Assembly: GCA_024683935.1 (NCBI GenBank) | Contig: JAIKXV010000019.1 | Coordinates: 1-27,412, forward strand | Direction of reading: 5' to 3' | DNA length: 27,412 nt | Source: Lachnospiraceae bacterium | GTDB lineage: Bacteria; Bacillota_A; Clostridia; Lachnospirales; Lachnospiraceae | In this document: piece by piece, positions 5,916-14,663 of the stretch | Numbering within the stretch: the first letter of the stretch is position 1 | Layout: each line of letters starts with the position of its first letter | The notes under the pieces: generated by a model | Databases searched by the model: none | The model's input: the letters and a program-made list of their open reading frames with translations, nothing else | What the model was told of the DNA's origin: nothing | Made by a program: the position numbers and the translations under genes

Positions 5916-6626
5916 TTATAATGGTTTCTTTGCAGGAGTCCCTGCTTTCCTGGGATACATCGAAGGAGTCTCCTTCTCCTTTTTGATAAACAGCAGCATC
6001 CTCCTGTCGCCGCCCGGCAGCTCGTACTCTTTTACATCTTCAACCCTGCCGCCCATAACATCCACTGCATGTCCTGCCGCTTCCAGTTCATCCCTTCCGG
6101 AGGAACCTTTATACGAAACAAACATTCCTCCCTTCCGCACAAACCCCAGCGACAGTTCCGTAAGGGTGGAAAGATTGGCTACTGCCCGGGACAATATTAC
6201 ATCATATTTTTCCCTGTACTTTTTATCCTTTGCCAAATCCTCAGCCCGTCCATGGCAGGTTGCTATATTCTTCAGATCCAGCTCCGCAATAACGGAATCT
6301 ATAAAATCCAGTTTCTTATTAACAGAATCAACGAGCAGGAATTCATTGCCGGGCAAAAATATCTTTAAGGGAATGCCGGGGAATCCTCCTCCGGTACCGA
6401 GATCCAATATCCTGTCATCACCGGAAAACTTATGAAATGCAAGGACACTCAGACTGTCCGCAAAATGCTTTCTCATGACATCATCATATTCGGTGATGGC
6501 AGTGAGATTCATCTCCTTATTCTTTGTGGCAAGAAGTTCATAGTATCGTTCCAGCTTCTCAAGCCGCTCTGCAGTATATTCTATTTCGAAATCACGAAGA
6601 CTGTTTTCCAGCGTATCATTCTTCAT
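5916..6626 (-). CDS. rsmG: 16S rRNA (guanine-527-N7)-methyltransferase RsmG (GidB)
   Basis: RsmG methylates G527 of 16S rRNA using SAM; its loss is known to give low-level streptomycin resistance in several bacteria. The 236 residues show the GidB core: LERYYELLATKNKEMNLTAI (25-44), SAM motif DLGTGGGFPGIPLKI (about 76-90), LLVDSVNKKLDFI (97-109), and SRAVANLSTL (about 146-155). The C-terminal tail is lysine- and proline-rich. An AGAAGGA ribosome binding site precedes the ATG. It is the last gene of the mnmE-mnmG-rsmG group, 12 nt after mnmG, and its stop codon touches parS site 3. Confidence 0.97.
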   Translation of the reverse strand: MKNDTLENSLRDFEIEYTAERLEKLERYYELLATKNKEMNLTAITEYDDVMRKHFADSLSVLAFHKFSGDDRILDLGTGGGFPGIPLKIFLPGNEFLLVDSVNKKLDFIDSVIAELDLKNIATCHGRAEDLAKDKKYREKYDVILSRAVANLSTLTELSLGFVRKGGMFVSYKGSSGRDELEAAGHAVDVMGGRVEDVKEYELPGGDRRMLLFIKKEKETPSMYPRKAGTPAKKPL

Positions 6627-6638
6627 TAACTGATCCTT

Positions 6639-8534
6639 CTATCTTCCCTGATATCTGCTCTTATCTCCCGCATCTAAATAAATCGAAAGCATCTGGATAT
6701 CGGCGGGAGAAATACCCTGTATCCTGGAGGCCTGTCCGATATTTTCCGGTCTGAAATTATTGAGTTTCTGCTGTGCCTCCAACCGTATGCCGTGGATATT
6801 GGTGAAATCTATATCCGCCGGTATCTTCTTTTTCTCAAGCTTCTTGAAGTGTTCCACCTGCCGGAGCTCCCTTTCTAGATACCCCCGGTACTTGATCTCG
6901 ATATTTATCTGCTCGATTACTGCCGGAGAAAGATCCGGTCTGCCGGGATCAAGCGGAGCTATTGCCTCGTATGAAAGCTCGGGTCTCCTTATCAATTCTT
7001 CAAGAGTGGCTGCAGTACCAAGGGGTGTGCTGCCGACTGAAGTCAGGAAATCAGAAGTTTCCTTTGCGGCGCCCACACTTATGGTTTTCAGTCTTTCTAT
7101 TTCAGAAAAGATTGTCTCTTCTTTCTTTTCCAAAGCCTTCATTTCCTCATCGGATATGAGACCTGCTTCATAGCCTTTTCGTCTGAGTCTCCGGTCTGCG
7201 TTATCCTGTCTTAAAAGCAAACGGTATTCCGCACGGCTGGTCATCATTCTGTAAGGTTCAAATCCCTCTTTGGTAACTAAGTCATCAATGAGCACTCCGA
7301 TATATCCTTCGGACCTGTCGATGATAAGAGGTTCCTTTCCCTTTATCATCATAGCCGCATTGATACCTGCGATCAGTCCCTGGGCCGCTGCCTCTTCATA
7401 ACCGGAGCTTCCGTTACTCTGGCCGCCGGAAAAGAGTCCCTTTATCTTTTTGAATTCCAGAGAATGCTTTAACTGTATTCCCTTGAAGCAGTCATATTCT
7501 ATGGCATAGGCATTGCGGACAATATCTGCATTTTCAAGTCCCGGAACAGAACGGTACATCTGTAACTGAACGTCTTCCGGCATGGAACTGCTCATACCAT
7601 CCACATACCATTCATTGGTATGCAGTCCTTCCGGTTCCAGAAAAACCTGATGTCTTTCCTTCTCCGGGAATTTCACAACCTTATCCTCAATTGATGGACA
7701 ATATCTGGGACCGGTACCCTCGATCACTCCCGCAAAAAGCGGTGATCTGTCAAGGCTGCCCCTTATTACCTCATGGGTTTTTTCATTCGTGTATGTGAGG
7801 AAGCAGGGAACCTGTTCCTTCTGAACTGTATCCGGATCCGTTGAAAAAGAAAAGGGTATCACCGGATCGTCACCATACTGGGGAACCATCTTTGAAAAAT
7901 CAATGGTCCTGCCGTCAAGACGTGCGGGCGTTCCGGTCTTGTATCTCTGGATGACCACTCCTGCCTTAATAAGTGATTCGGACAGAGAGTTGGCAGCCTT
8001 CAGTCCGTTGGGTCCGGTATTTGTAATAGCCTCACCGCAAAGACATCGGGCTTTCAGATACACTCCTGTACAGAGTACCACCGCCTTAGTTATGTAAACC
8101 ATTCCGGTGTAGGTCTTTACTCCCTTTACCACTCCGTCTTCTGTCAGGAGCTCCACTACCTCCGCCTGTTTTAAGCTTAAGTTTTCCTGGTTTTCAAGAA
8201 CCTTCCTCATTTCCCGTGAGTAATCATCCTTATCTGCCTGGGCACGGAGCGAGTGGACTGCCGGACCCTTGGATGAATTCAGCATCTTGGACTGGATAAA
8301 AGTGCGGTCGATATTCTTTCCCATTTCTCCGCCAAGGGCATCCAGTTCCCGGACAAGGTGCCCTTTGGAGCTTCCGCCGATGTTCGGATTGCAGGGCATC
8401 AGGGCTACGCTGTTGATGCTTACCGTGAAAACTATAGTCTTTATATTAAGGCGCGCTAAGGCAAGGGCTGCTTCGCACCCCGCGTGTCCCGCTCCTATAA
8501 CGGCCGCATCATAATCCCTGATCACTGTTTCCAT
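6639..8534 (-). CDS. mnmG: tRNA uridine-34 carboxymethylaminomethyl enzyme MnmG (GidA)
   Basis: MnmG is the FAD-binding partner of MnmE in making the (carboxymethyl)aminomethyl modification of wobble uridine 34. The 631-residue length is normal. Visible features: the FAD dinucleotide motif [10 protein letters not shown] (14-23), [16 protein letters not shown] (about 49-64), the internal [21 protein letters not shown] motif, and the C-terminal tRNA/MnmE-binding portion with [16 protein letters not shown] and a helical end. The ATG follows GGGAAGGG. The gap from mnmE is 67 nt and carries a fragment of the dispersed repeat also seen at 171-231. Confidence 0.98.
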   Translation of the reverse strand: METVIRDYDAAVIGAGHAGCEAALALARLNIKTIVFTVSINSVALMPCNPNIGGSSKGHLVRELDALGGEMGKNIDRTFIQSKMLNSSKGPAVHSLRAQADKDDYSREMRKVLENQENLSLKQAEVVELLTEDGVVKGVKTYTGMVYITKAVVLCTGVYLKARCLCGEAITNTGPNGLKAANSLSESLIKAGVVIQRYKTGTPARLDGRTIDFSKMVPQYGDDPVIPFSFSTDPDTVQKEQVPCFLTYTNEKTHEVIRGSLDRSPLFAGVIEGTGPRYCPSIEDKVVKFPEKERHQVFLEPEGLHTNEWYVDGMSSSMPEDVQLQMYRSVPGLENADIVRNAYAIEYDCFKGIQLKHSLEFKKIKGLFSGGQSNGSSGYEEAAAQGLIAGINAAMMIKGKEPLIIDRSEGYIGVLIDDLVTKEGFEPYRMMTSRAEYRLLLRQDNADRRLRRKGYEAGLISDEEMKALEKKEETIFSEIERLKTISVGAAKETSDFLTSVGSTPLGTAATLEELIRRPELSYEAIAPLDPGRPDLSPAVIEQINIEIKYRGYLERELRQVEHFKKLEKKKIPADIDFTNIHGIRLEAQQKLNNFRPENIGQASRIQGISPADIQMLSIYLDAGDKSRYQGR

Positions 8535-8601
8535 GTATAGCCCTTCCCTGAAGATCCTTCGCTTCTTTCAGTATGACAATCCTTATTCCGGAATTTAAGG
8601 A

Positions 8602-9990
8602 TTATTTTCCCATACAGAATTCCGAGAATATTTTATTAAACAGGTCCTCGTCCGTCTCTTCTCCTGTCACGTTGCCGAGAAATGAATAGGAATCCATCAG
8701 ATCCACAGTAAAGAAATCCTCCGTCATCCCGTCATCTATACTTCTGATCACCAGCTTCAGACTGTCAAGTGCAGACTTCAGCTCTCCAAGCTGCCTTTCG
8801 CTGGTGATAAATATTTCTTCGTCGCCTGCAAGTGCCCCTGACAGAAACATCTCTTCTATCAGTGCTTTTAATTCCTTTAATCCCTTCTCTTCCCTTGCGG
8901 AAAAATCAATGCAGGGCAGATCGGAATATGAATAGTTTTTCTCTTCCGTTCTGATATCAGTTTTATTGAGTAAAACTATACACCTTTTATTAAGGGAACG
9001 GATATAATCATATATCTCCTTATCCTCTGTATCCGTGTCTTCACTGGAATCCAGGATAAAGAGAACGAGATCGGCTTTGTCGATGGTTTCTCTTGAGCGC
9101 TCAACCCCGATCTTCTCAACCACATCTTCCGTATCCCTTATTCCCGCTGTGTCGGATAAGATAAGGGGGATCCCGTCTATCACTATCTCCGATGACAGAA
9201 CATCCCTGGTGGTTCCGGGAATATCCGTGACGATCGCCTTTGACTCTCCGCAGAGGAGATTGAGTATTGAAGATTTTCCTACATTCGGCTTTCCGGCTAT
9301 CGCGGTCTTTATCCCGCCTTTAAGTATTCTTCCGGTATCTGCACTTTTTAACAGTTCCTCTATACTGCCTGATATATCAAGTACTTCTGCTTTTAATCTG
9401 TCAGGATATCCTTCAAGGGAATAGTGTTCCGGATCGTCAAGCGCAGACTCGATAAAAGCGCACTCATGAAGGATCCTCTCCCGGAGAATTTTAATCTTTT
9501 CATATATCCCTCCCCGCAATACGGAGAGAGAATTTTTCCTCGCCAGTTCATTGGTGGAGGATATGATATCCATCACCGCTTCTGCTTCGGTAAGATCTAT
9601 ACGTCCGTTAAGATAAGCCCTCTTTGTGAATTCACCGGGATCTGCCGGCCGTACTCCTCTTTTTATGATAAGTGAAAGCACCCGGCGAAGAACGAAGCTT
9701 CCTCCGTGACAGCTTATTTCAACCGTGTCCTCAGCGGTAAAGGATTTTGGTTTTTTGAAAACAGTTACCAGAACCTCGTCTATCTCTTCTTCCCCGTCCC
9801 GGATGAAACCATACTTTACCGTATGGGAAGGCTGTTCTTTGATATTTAGTTTTTTTCCGCTCTTTGAAAAAATGAGACCATCCGTCAGAGCGATGGCCTC
9901 ACTTCCCGATATCCTTATTACGCCTATCCCGGACTGACCCGGGGCTGTAGCGATTGCTGCGATGGTATCGCTGTCTTTATCTCTTAACAT
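8602..9990 (-). CDS. mnmE: tRNA modification GTPase MnmE (TrmE)
   Basis: MnmE forms the heterotetramer with MnmG that modifies U34 of tRNAs read by split codon boxes. The 462 residues include the N-terminal tetrahydrofolate-binding domain (EISCHGG at 91-97, GEFTKRAYLNGRIDL at 119-133), a helical domain, and an inserted G domain with P-loop GKPNVGKS (233-240), DTAGIRDTEDVVE, and NKTDI. The C-terminus ends in CMGK, matching the family's invariant C-x-G-K with its essential cysteine. The ribosome binding site is poor (GGAA), suggesting coupling to the preceding jag gene 17 nt away. Confidence 0.98.
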   Translation of the reverse strand: MLRDKDSDTIAAIATAPGQSGIGVIRISGSEAIALTDGLIFSKSGKKLNIKEQPSHTVKYGFIRDGEEEIDEVLVTVFKKPKSFTAEDTVEISCHGGSFVLRRVLSLIIKRGVRPADPGEFTKRAYLNGRIDLTEAEAVMDIISSTNELARKNSLSVLRGGIYEKIKILRERILHECAFIESALDDPEHYSLEGYPDRLKAEVLDISGSIEELLKSADTGRILKGGIKTAIAGKPNVGKSSILNLLCGESKAIVTDIPGTTRDVLSSEIVIDGIPLILSDTAGIRDTEDVVEKIGVERSRETIDKADLVLFILDSSEDTDTEDKEIYDYIRSLNKRCIVLLNKTDIRTEEKNYSYSDLPCIDFSAREEKGLKELKALIEEMFLSGALAGDEEIFITSERQLGELKSALDSLKLVIRSIDDGMTEDFFTVDLMDSYSFLGNVTGEETDEDLFNKIFSEFCMGK

Positions 9991-10007
9991 AAGAAATTCC
10001 GGTACCG

Positions 10008-10778
10008 TTATTTTTTAAGGGTTATAACTACTCTCCTGAAAGGCTCGTCTCCTTCGGAATGGGTAACCACATATCTGTCTCCCTGAAGGGCTGAGTGTAT
10101 GATCCTTCTTTCATAAGGATTCATGGGCTCAAGAGAAACAGGTCTCTTCGTTCTCTTAACCTTGAAAGCGAGGTTCTTTGCCAAATTCTCAAGGGTCTTT
10201 CTTCTTCTCTCCCTGTAATCTTCGGTATCTACCTTAACCCTGATATACTCACCAGTTCCCTTATTTACAATAAGGCTTGCGAGATACTGTACGGAATCAA
10301 GGGTCTGACCTCTCTTTCCGATGAGGATTCCCATCTCGGGACCTGAAAGATCGATATTTACTGTCTTCTCAGCAGCATTGAATGAAATGGAAGAGGAAAC
10401 ATCAAGCTCCATAGCCTTGAAAAGATCTGCCAGGAACTTCTCGATCCTTGTCTTTATCTCTTCTTCATTTACGTCTAAAGCGGCTTCTTTTACGGAAACG
10501 GTCTCTGCTTCAGCTGTCTTTGTTTCGGATACTGCGGTTTCCTTTACGCTCTCTTCTTTTTTCTCAGGAGCTGCGGGCTTTTCTTCCTTCTTTTCGGGAA
10601 CATAGCCTTCCTTAACCCTGGCCTTTATAACAGTGGGCTTTGCGTTGAATCCGAGAATACCGGACTTTCCCATATCTACTATTTCATAATCAAGAGCTGA
10701 TGCCTCTACAGAAAACTGTCTGCATGCATCTTCCAAAACGCTTTCCAGGGACTTCCCTGAAAACTCTGTATATTCCAT
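10008..10778 (-). CDS. khpB: RNA-binding protein Jag/KhpB (EloR)
   Basis: This is a cytoplasmic RNA-binding protein linked in streptococci to cell elongation and division control, usually partnered with KhpA. The 256 residues contain the Jag N-terminal domain (1-52, ending KSGILGFNAKPTV), a long charged linker rich in Lys/Glu/Ala (about 60-112), a KH domain with GILIGKRGQTLDSVQYLASL (about 154-173), and an R3H domain (RRRKTLENLA through RRIIHSALQGD to the C-terminus). A strong AAGGAGG precedes the ATG. It follows yidC by 11 nt in the conserved order rnpA-yidD-yidC-jag. Confidence 0.95.
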   Translation of the reverse strand: MEYTEFSGKSLESVLEDACRQFSVEASALDYEIVDMGKSGILGFNAKPTVIKARVKEGYVPEKKEEKPAAPEKKEESVKETAVSETKTAEAETVSVKEAALDVNEEEIKTRIEKFLADLFKAMELDVSSSISFNAAEKTVNIDLSGPEMGILIGKRGQTLDSVQYLASLIVNKGTGEYIRVKVDTEDYRERRRKTLENLAKNLAFKVKRTKRPVSLEPMNPYERRIIHSALQGDRYVVTHSEGDEPFRRVVITLKK

Positions 10779-10789
10779 TTTCTTCCTCC

Positions 10790-12040
10790 TTATTTAGACG
10801 ATCTTTCGTTATATTCCTTAACCATATTTGCCCTGGCTGCGATACTGCCCGGACTCTTCTTCGTATCGGTATCAACAGCTGCTTCTTCGCTGCTGTCATT
10901 TTTAATATCAGGTACGATGTTTGCGGCTTTGATATTTGCCTTTGCGGAAATGGAATTGCTGTTTGCGGGACCTGATACGGAAGCCGCCTTTCTCACACCT
11001 TCCTTTTCCATGTTCTTTTCAATTATCTCATCGATATTCATGTGATCGATATGTCTGTTGATAAGAACCTGCTCGATACTCCTTATCACTGCACCGGATA
11101 TCCAGTAAATGCCCATACCTATAGGAAGGCTGAAGCAGAAAAAGGCGGATACCAAAGGCATGGTGATGTTCATGGACTTCATCATGTTAGCAGTGGCATC
11201 ACCATCACCTGTATTTGCAGCCTGGGGCATGAAAAGGGTGTTTATCCACTGGGTCAGTGCTGCAAGGAGCGGTACCATCACGGCACCTACGATCATAAGA
11301 TATCTTCCGCTTTGAAAGGAAGTCACTATGGTATCCAAAGGGGAATAGGCTACATTCAGTCCGAGGAAGGTATTGAAACTCTCAAACTGGTCCTTTACCT
11401 TGTTAAAGATATCCATATCCAAACCGTTTATGGTTCCGATCTGCTGCCAGTCCGCTATTGACGCTCTGTTTAGAACATCTATTACGGAATTAACAGCATC
11501 TTCTCCGGTAAAATTACCGTTCTTTACGTAATTTGCGTACTGTCCCTTGGTGGTGATCGAGAGATTCGACAGAACTTCCACGCCGTTTGTGGTGGTAAGG
11601 ATATTCTCCGCCAGTTCCTTTAAGCAGTCATATACCTTGGTAACATAGGCGGGAATACTGTAGATAACCCTGTAAAGGGCAAAAAGTATGGGCATCTGTA
11701 TCAACAGCTGGACACAGCTTCCCGTAGGAGACACGCCGTATTTCTTATAAACATACTGCATCTCCTCATTTTGCTTCGCCATTGATTCCTGATCTTTCTT
11801 GCCCTTGTATTTCTCCTGAATGGCCTTGATCTCAGGGTTCATCCTGGCGGATAATTTTGAAAACTTCTGCTGCTGGAATGTAAGAGGCAGCAGGAAAATG
11901 TAGATGATTATCGTAAATATGATAATTGCCACACCTACATTCGGAACAATATTGAATATCACATTGAGCAGAGCACCTAATATCCTGGCAATGGGACCGA
12001 GTATCGCTCCGCCGTTTTGTGTCAGCAGAATTCCTGACAA
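10790..12040 (-). CDS. yidC: Membrane protein insertase YidC/OxaA
   Basis: YidC inserts membrane proteins, alone or with SecYEG. The 416-residue protein starts at TTG (12038-12040), 8 nt behind a perfect AGGAGG. Membrane segments are seen at about 34-54, 110-131, 248-266, 290-308 and 309-325. The hydrophilic hairpin after the first (55-105, with NPEIKAIQEKYKGKK) is canonical. Between the second and third segments is a large extracytoplasmic insert (about 134-242), longer than in Bacillus SpoIIIJ. A hydrophilic cytoplasmic tail follows from 326. No lipobox is visible at the N-terminus. An ATG 3 nt behind the same AGGAGG opens a 7-codon out-of-frame peptide. Confidence 0.95.
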   Translation of the reverse strand: MSGILLTQNGGAILGPIARILGALLNVIFNIVPNVGVAIIIFTIIIYIFLLPLTFQQQKFSKLSARMNPEIKAIQEKYKGKKDQESMAKQNEEMQYVYKKYGVSPTGSCVQLLIQMPILFALYRVIYSIPAYVTKVYDCLKELAENILTTTNGVEVLSNLSITTKGQYANYVKNGNFTGEDAVNSVIDVLNRASIADWQQIGTINGLDMDIFNKVKDQFESFNTFLGLNVAYSPLDTIVTSFQSGRYLMIVGAVMVPLLAALTQWINTLFMPQAANTGDGDATANMMKSMNITMPLVSAFFCFSLPIGMGIYWISGAVIRSIEQVLINRHIDHMNIDEIIEKNMEKEGVRKAASVSGPANSNSISAKANIKAANIVPDIKNDSSEEAAVDTDTKKSPGSIAARANMVKEYNERSSK

Positions 12041-12063
12041 ATCATTTTCCTCCTAAGCTTGAG

Positions 12064-12297
12064 TCAGGACGATATCCCTTTATACTTAAGCGGAACAGGA
12101 TCAACTCCCCCCTTTGAAAAGGGATTGCATCTTAGGATTCTGTAAAAAGCCATGAGTCCTCCCCTTAAAGCCCCGTATCTTTCCACAGCCTCCAGCCCGT
12201 AAGCTGAACAGCTTGGATAATAGGGACATTTCGTTCCTTTATAAGGAGAAATATATTTCTGGTATTTCTTTATCAGAAACACGAATATATGCTTCAT
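12064..12297 (-). CDS. yidD: Membrane protein insertion efficiency factor YidD
   Basis: YidD is a small peripheral membrane protein that assists YidC-dependent insertion. The 77 residues match the family closely: LIKKYQKYISPYKG (8-21), the cysteine-containing CPYYPSCSAYGLEAVERYG (24-42), and ILRCNPFSKGGVDPVP (54-69). An N-terminal amphipathic/hydrophobic stretch (MKHIFVFLIKKY) is the likely membrane contact. It starts 3 nt after rnpA and precedes yidC by 23 nt, the typical order. Confidence 0.97.
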   Translation of the reverse strand: MKHIFVFLIKKYQKYISPYKGTKCPYYPSCSAYGLEAVERYGALRGGLMAFYRILRCNPFSKGGVDPVPLKYKGISS

Positions 12298-12300
12298 ATG

Positions 12301-12666
12301 TTAATTTCTTTTTATGACCTTTAATGCTTTTCCCAGATAAAGCAGGGATTTTTCCACATCCTGACATTTTAACGGTTCTTTGTTACTTGTCTTTTGAGGA
12401 TTAGCGCTTTCCCGCGCTACGACCACTATGTCCAAACCACTATTGAACTTATCCTCATGCAGTCTGTATGCTTCTCTTACTAACCTCGTCAGCCGGTGAC
12501 GGACGATCGAATTGCCGACCTTTTTGCTGACGGATATTCCAAGGCGGTTTATCTCAAGCTCGTTTTCCAGTATATACATCACAAAATATCGATCCGCTTT
12601 GGATCTTCTTTTCCTGTAAACAGCCTTGAAATCTGTGTTTTTCTTTAAGCTTGAAAAACTTTTCAT
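12301..12666 (-). CDS. rnpA: Ribonuclease P protein component RnpA
   Basis: This is the basic protein subunit that helps RNase P RNA cut the 5' leaders of pre-tRNAs. At 121 residues it has normal size. The N-terminal FSSLKKNTDFKAVYRKRRSK, the central RLGISVSKKVGNSIVRHRL (41-59) and the signature RHRLTRLVRE (56-65) are seen. The usual lysine in RNxxKRxxRE is threonine here, so the signature is slightly divergent. It lies between rpmH and yidD, with a hairpin attenuator (12681-12700) just ahead of its start. Confidence 0.96.
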   Translation of the reverse strand: MKSFSSLKKNTDFKAVYRKRRSKADRYFVMYILENELEINRLGISVSKKVGNSIVRHRLTRLVREAYRLHEDKFNSGLDIVVVARESANPQKTSNKEPLKCQDVEKSLLYLGKALKVIKRN

Positions 12667-12676
12667 TTATGGTAAA

Positions 12677-12704
12677 TAAAAGACCACCTTTTTGTGGTCT
12701 CTTT
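12677..12704 (-). terminator. Attenuator hairpin between rpmH and rnpA
   Basis: A perfect 7-bp stem (12681-12687 with 12694-12700) with a 6-nt loop is followed on the minus strand by TTTTATTT. It sits in the gap between rpmH and rnpA, where partial termination would make more L34 message than rnpA message. Confidence 0.7.
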
Positions 12705-12718
12705 TCTTCCGAAAGATA

Positions 12719-12853
12719 TTATACGGTAAGTTTTGCTCTGCCCTTTGCTCTCCTGGCTGCCAGAACCTTACGTCCTCCGGGAGTGCTCATTCTGGCACGG
12801 AAACCGTGAACTTTATTTCTCTGTCTCTTTTTAGGGTGATAAGTCATCCACAT
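12719..12853 (-). CDS. rpmH: 50S ribosomal protein L34
   Basis: The 44-residue protein reads [18 protein letters not shown] at its start and ends [11 protein letters not shown], an unmistakable L34. It is very basic and binds 23S rRNA in the large subunit. It is too short for most gene-size cut-offs. AGGAGG lies 10 nt ahead of the ATG; the second ATG two codons later (MTYHPKK) is an alternative start. It is the first gene of the operon running to rsmG, with the promoter at 12908-12936. Confidence 0.98.
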   Translation of the reverse strand: MWMTYHPKKRQRNKVHGFRARMSTPGGRKVLAARRAKGRAKLTV

Positions 12854-12907
12854 ATTACAAGTACCTCCTACGATCAAATGGTAAAAATACCGGAAAACAC
12901 GACGTAC

Positions 12908-12936
12908 ATTATATATACATAAGATATTTCAGTCAA
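12908..12936 (-). promoter_or_regulatory. Sigma-A promoter of the rpmH operon
   Basis: On the minus strand TTGACT (12931-12936), a 17-bp spacer and a perfect TATAAT (12908-12913) form a near-consensus promoter about 55 nt upstream of rpmH. Confidence 0.88.
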
Positions 12937-12953
12937 GCATCAAATATCCGCTT

Positions 12954-13250
12954 TACATAATTTTTATCCACTTTTTGTGAATAAGTAGTGGATAAGTTCG
13001 ATTTTTAAAGTGAATAAGCTCTTAATATTTAAAGAATTTATTAATATTCCCGATATTTTGAGGTTTCGACTTATCCACATTTATCCACAAAAAAAAGTGA
13101 ATAAACACCTGTTTGTTTAACATAAATAAAATTTTAAATTTTTTATATTCTCTGAAACCGCTCTATTTTGCCCATATTGGAGTTATCCACTAAAATATAC
13201 CAAATGTCATTTCTTGTAAATAAACGCGATATGAGGTAAAATAACAGTAC
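12954..13250. other. oriC: Chromosomal replication origin (oriC), upstream of dnaA
   Basis: Eight clear DnaA boxes occur in about 240 bp. On the plus strand: TTATCCACT 12964, TTATCCACA 13071, TTATCCACA 13081, TTATCCACT 13193. On the minus strand: TTATTCACA 12976, TTATCCACT 12987, TTATTCACT 13009, TTATTCACT 13096. The pair 13071/13081 is a tight direct repeat with 10-bp phasing. An AT-only-like stretch at about 13118-13147 behind it is a good candidate for the unwinding element. Divergent genes rpmH and dnaA flank the region, as is usual in Bacillota. Confidence 0.93.
13214..13242 (+). promoter_or_regulatory. Probable dnaA promoter
   Basis: TTGTAA (13214-13219), a 17-bp spacer and TAAAAT (13237-13242) lie 39 nt ahead of the dnaA start. 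The -35 element overlaps a weak DnaA-box-like TGTAAATAA, and a better box lies at 13193-13201, so autoregulation by DnaA is plausible. Confidence 0.5.
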
Positions 13251-13280
13251 TTGTGGTTAAAAGGAAGGTTTACTTATAAT

Positions 13281-14663
13281 ATGAACGAACGGGAAATTCT
13301 GGTAAAAAACTGGGACAGATTAAAGCTTCAGATATTAAATGACAATAAAAACAATATTTCAGAGGTTGCATTTAATACCTGGATCAATCCTCTTAAAATA
13401 GGAAGAGTTGAAAATAATACCATTGTTCTTCTTGTTCCTCCCGTTCATGCCGGTGACGGAACCGGAATTGAGATCATTAAAAATAATTATTCTTCCCTAT
13501 TTAAAGTATTTCTTTCCGAATTCATGAGTAATACCTATGGTGTTGACAAGATCTATGAAATTGAATTCGCAGTGGAGGATTCAAATTACGACTATGATCT
13601 TAATATAAGTAATGAAAAGCTGTCCACTCTTCAGAGATCCAATCTGAATCCCAGATATACTTTCGGAAATTTCGTCGTGGGTCCCACCAACGAACTGGCG
13701 GTTTCCGCAGCAAAAGCTGTTGCTGAGAAACCCGGTCTTTCCTTTAATCCTCTTTTCCTTTACGGAGGTCCGGGACTCGGAAAAACCCACCTTATGCACG
13801 CCATCGGTTACAGCATAATTAAAAACGATCCTTCAAAGATCGTGAGATATGTGACCAGCGAACAGTTTACAAATGAAGTGGTGGAAGCGATCCGTAATCA
13901 GAGTACCCAGAAAATGAGGGATATTTACAGATCCGTTGATGTGCTGCTTTTGGATGACGTCCAGTTTATTATAGGAAAAGAGCAGACTCAGAATGAGCTT
14001 TTCAATTCCTTTAATGAGCTTTACGGACAGAATAAAGCCATCATCCTTTCTTCCGATAAGCCTCCGAAGGATCTGAAAACCCTGGATGAGAGAATGAAGT
14101 CCAGGTTTGAGATGGGACTTACAGTGGATATCACTCCTCCGGACTATGAGACCAGAATGGTAATTCTCCGGCAGTACGCCAAGCAGCATGACTTTGAAGT
14201 AAATGATGATGTGATCCAGTACATCGCTACCAACATCACCACCAATATCAGGGAGCTGGAAGGAGCACTGAATAAAGTCTATGCCCGGAAGAGCTTTATT
14301 AATGAAGAGATAACGGTTTCTATCGCAGAAGAAGCCATCAGGGATATCCTGAGAGAATCAGAACCCAGAAAAATAACTCTCGATCTCATTATTTCCGAAG
14401 TGGCCAGCTACTATGAAACCACAAAGGAAGCCATTATCTCAAAGAAAAGAACGAAGGAAAAGGTTCTTCCGAGACATGTTTCCATGTATTTATGCCGTGA
14501 ATTAACGGACGAACCCTATGATGTAATAGGTAATTACATGGGTGGAAGAGATCATACAACTGTTATCAACGGTTACAAAAAGGTTAATGACAATTTGTCC
14601 ACAAATCCTTCACTGAGTAATGATATTGAAAATCTGAAGAAAAGAATTATCCCCGAGCAGTAA
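13281..14663 (+). CDS. dnaA: Chromosomal replication initiator DnaA
   Basis: DnaA binds the boxes in oriC, unwinds the origin and loads the helicase. The 460 residues show domain I (1-80, with FNTWINPLKI at 31-40), a short linker, the AAA+ domain beginning NPRYTFGNFVVG (123-134), Walker A GGPGLGKT (162-169), Walker B LLLDDVQF (222-229), a sensor/arginine region SRFEMGL, and DNA-binding domain IV with RHVSMYLCRELT and the GGRDHTTVINGYKKV signature (421-435). I chose ATG 13281, 12 nt behind AAGGAAGG; an upstream TTG at 13251 would add ten untypical residues and lies near the promoter. Confidence 0.98.
   Translation: MNEREILVKNWDRLKLQILNDNKNNISEVAFNTWINPLKIGRVENNTIVLLVPPVHAGDGTGIEIIKNNYSSLFKVFLSEFMSNTYGVDKIYEIEFAVEDSNYDYDLNISNEKLSTLQRSNLNPRYTFGNFVVGPTNELAVSAAKAVAEKPGLSFNPLFLYGGPGLGKTHLMHAIGYSIIKNDPSKIVRYVTSEQFTNEVVEAIRNQSTQKMRDIYRSVDVLLLDDVQFIIGKEQTQNELFNSFNELYGQNKAIILSSDKPPKDLKTLDERMKSRFEMGLTVDITPPDYETRMVILRQYAKQHDFEVNDDVIQYIATNITTNIRELEGALNKVYARKSFINEEITVSIAEEAIRDILRESEPRKITLDLIISEVASYYETTKEAIISKKRTKEKVLPRHVSMYLCRELTDEPYDVIGNYMGGRDHTTVINGYKKVNDNLSTNPSLSNDIENLKKRIIPEQ

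Noticed and set aside
11241..11250. TTATCCACT DnaA-box-like sequence inside yidC
   Set aside because: It is a single isolated near-match within coding sequence, expected by chance.
13251..13280. Upstream TTG start for dnaA
   Set aside because: The added residues MWLKGRFTYN are not typical of DnaA, the TTG lies only 9 nt past the likely -10 box, and the ATG at 13281 has a purine-rich ribosome binding site.
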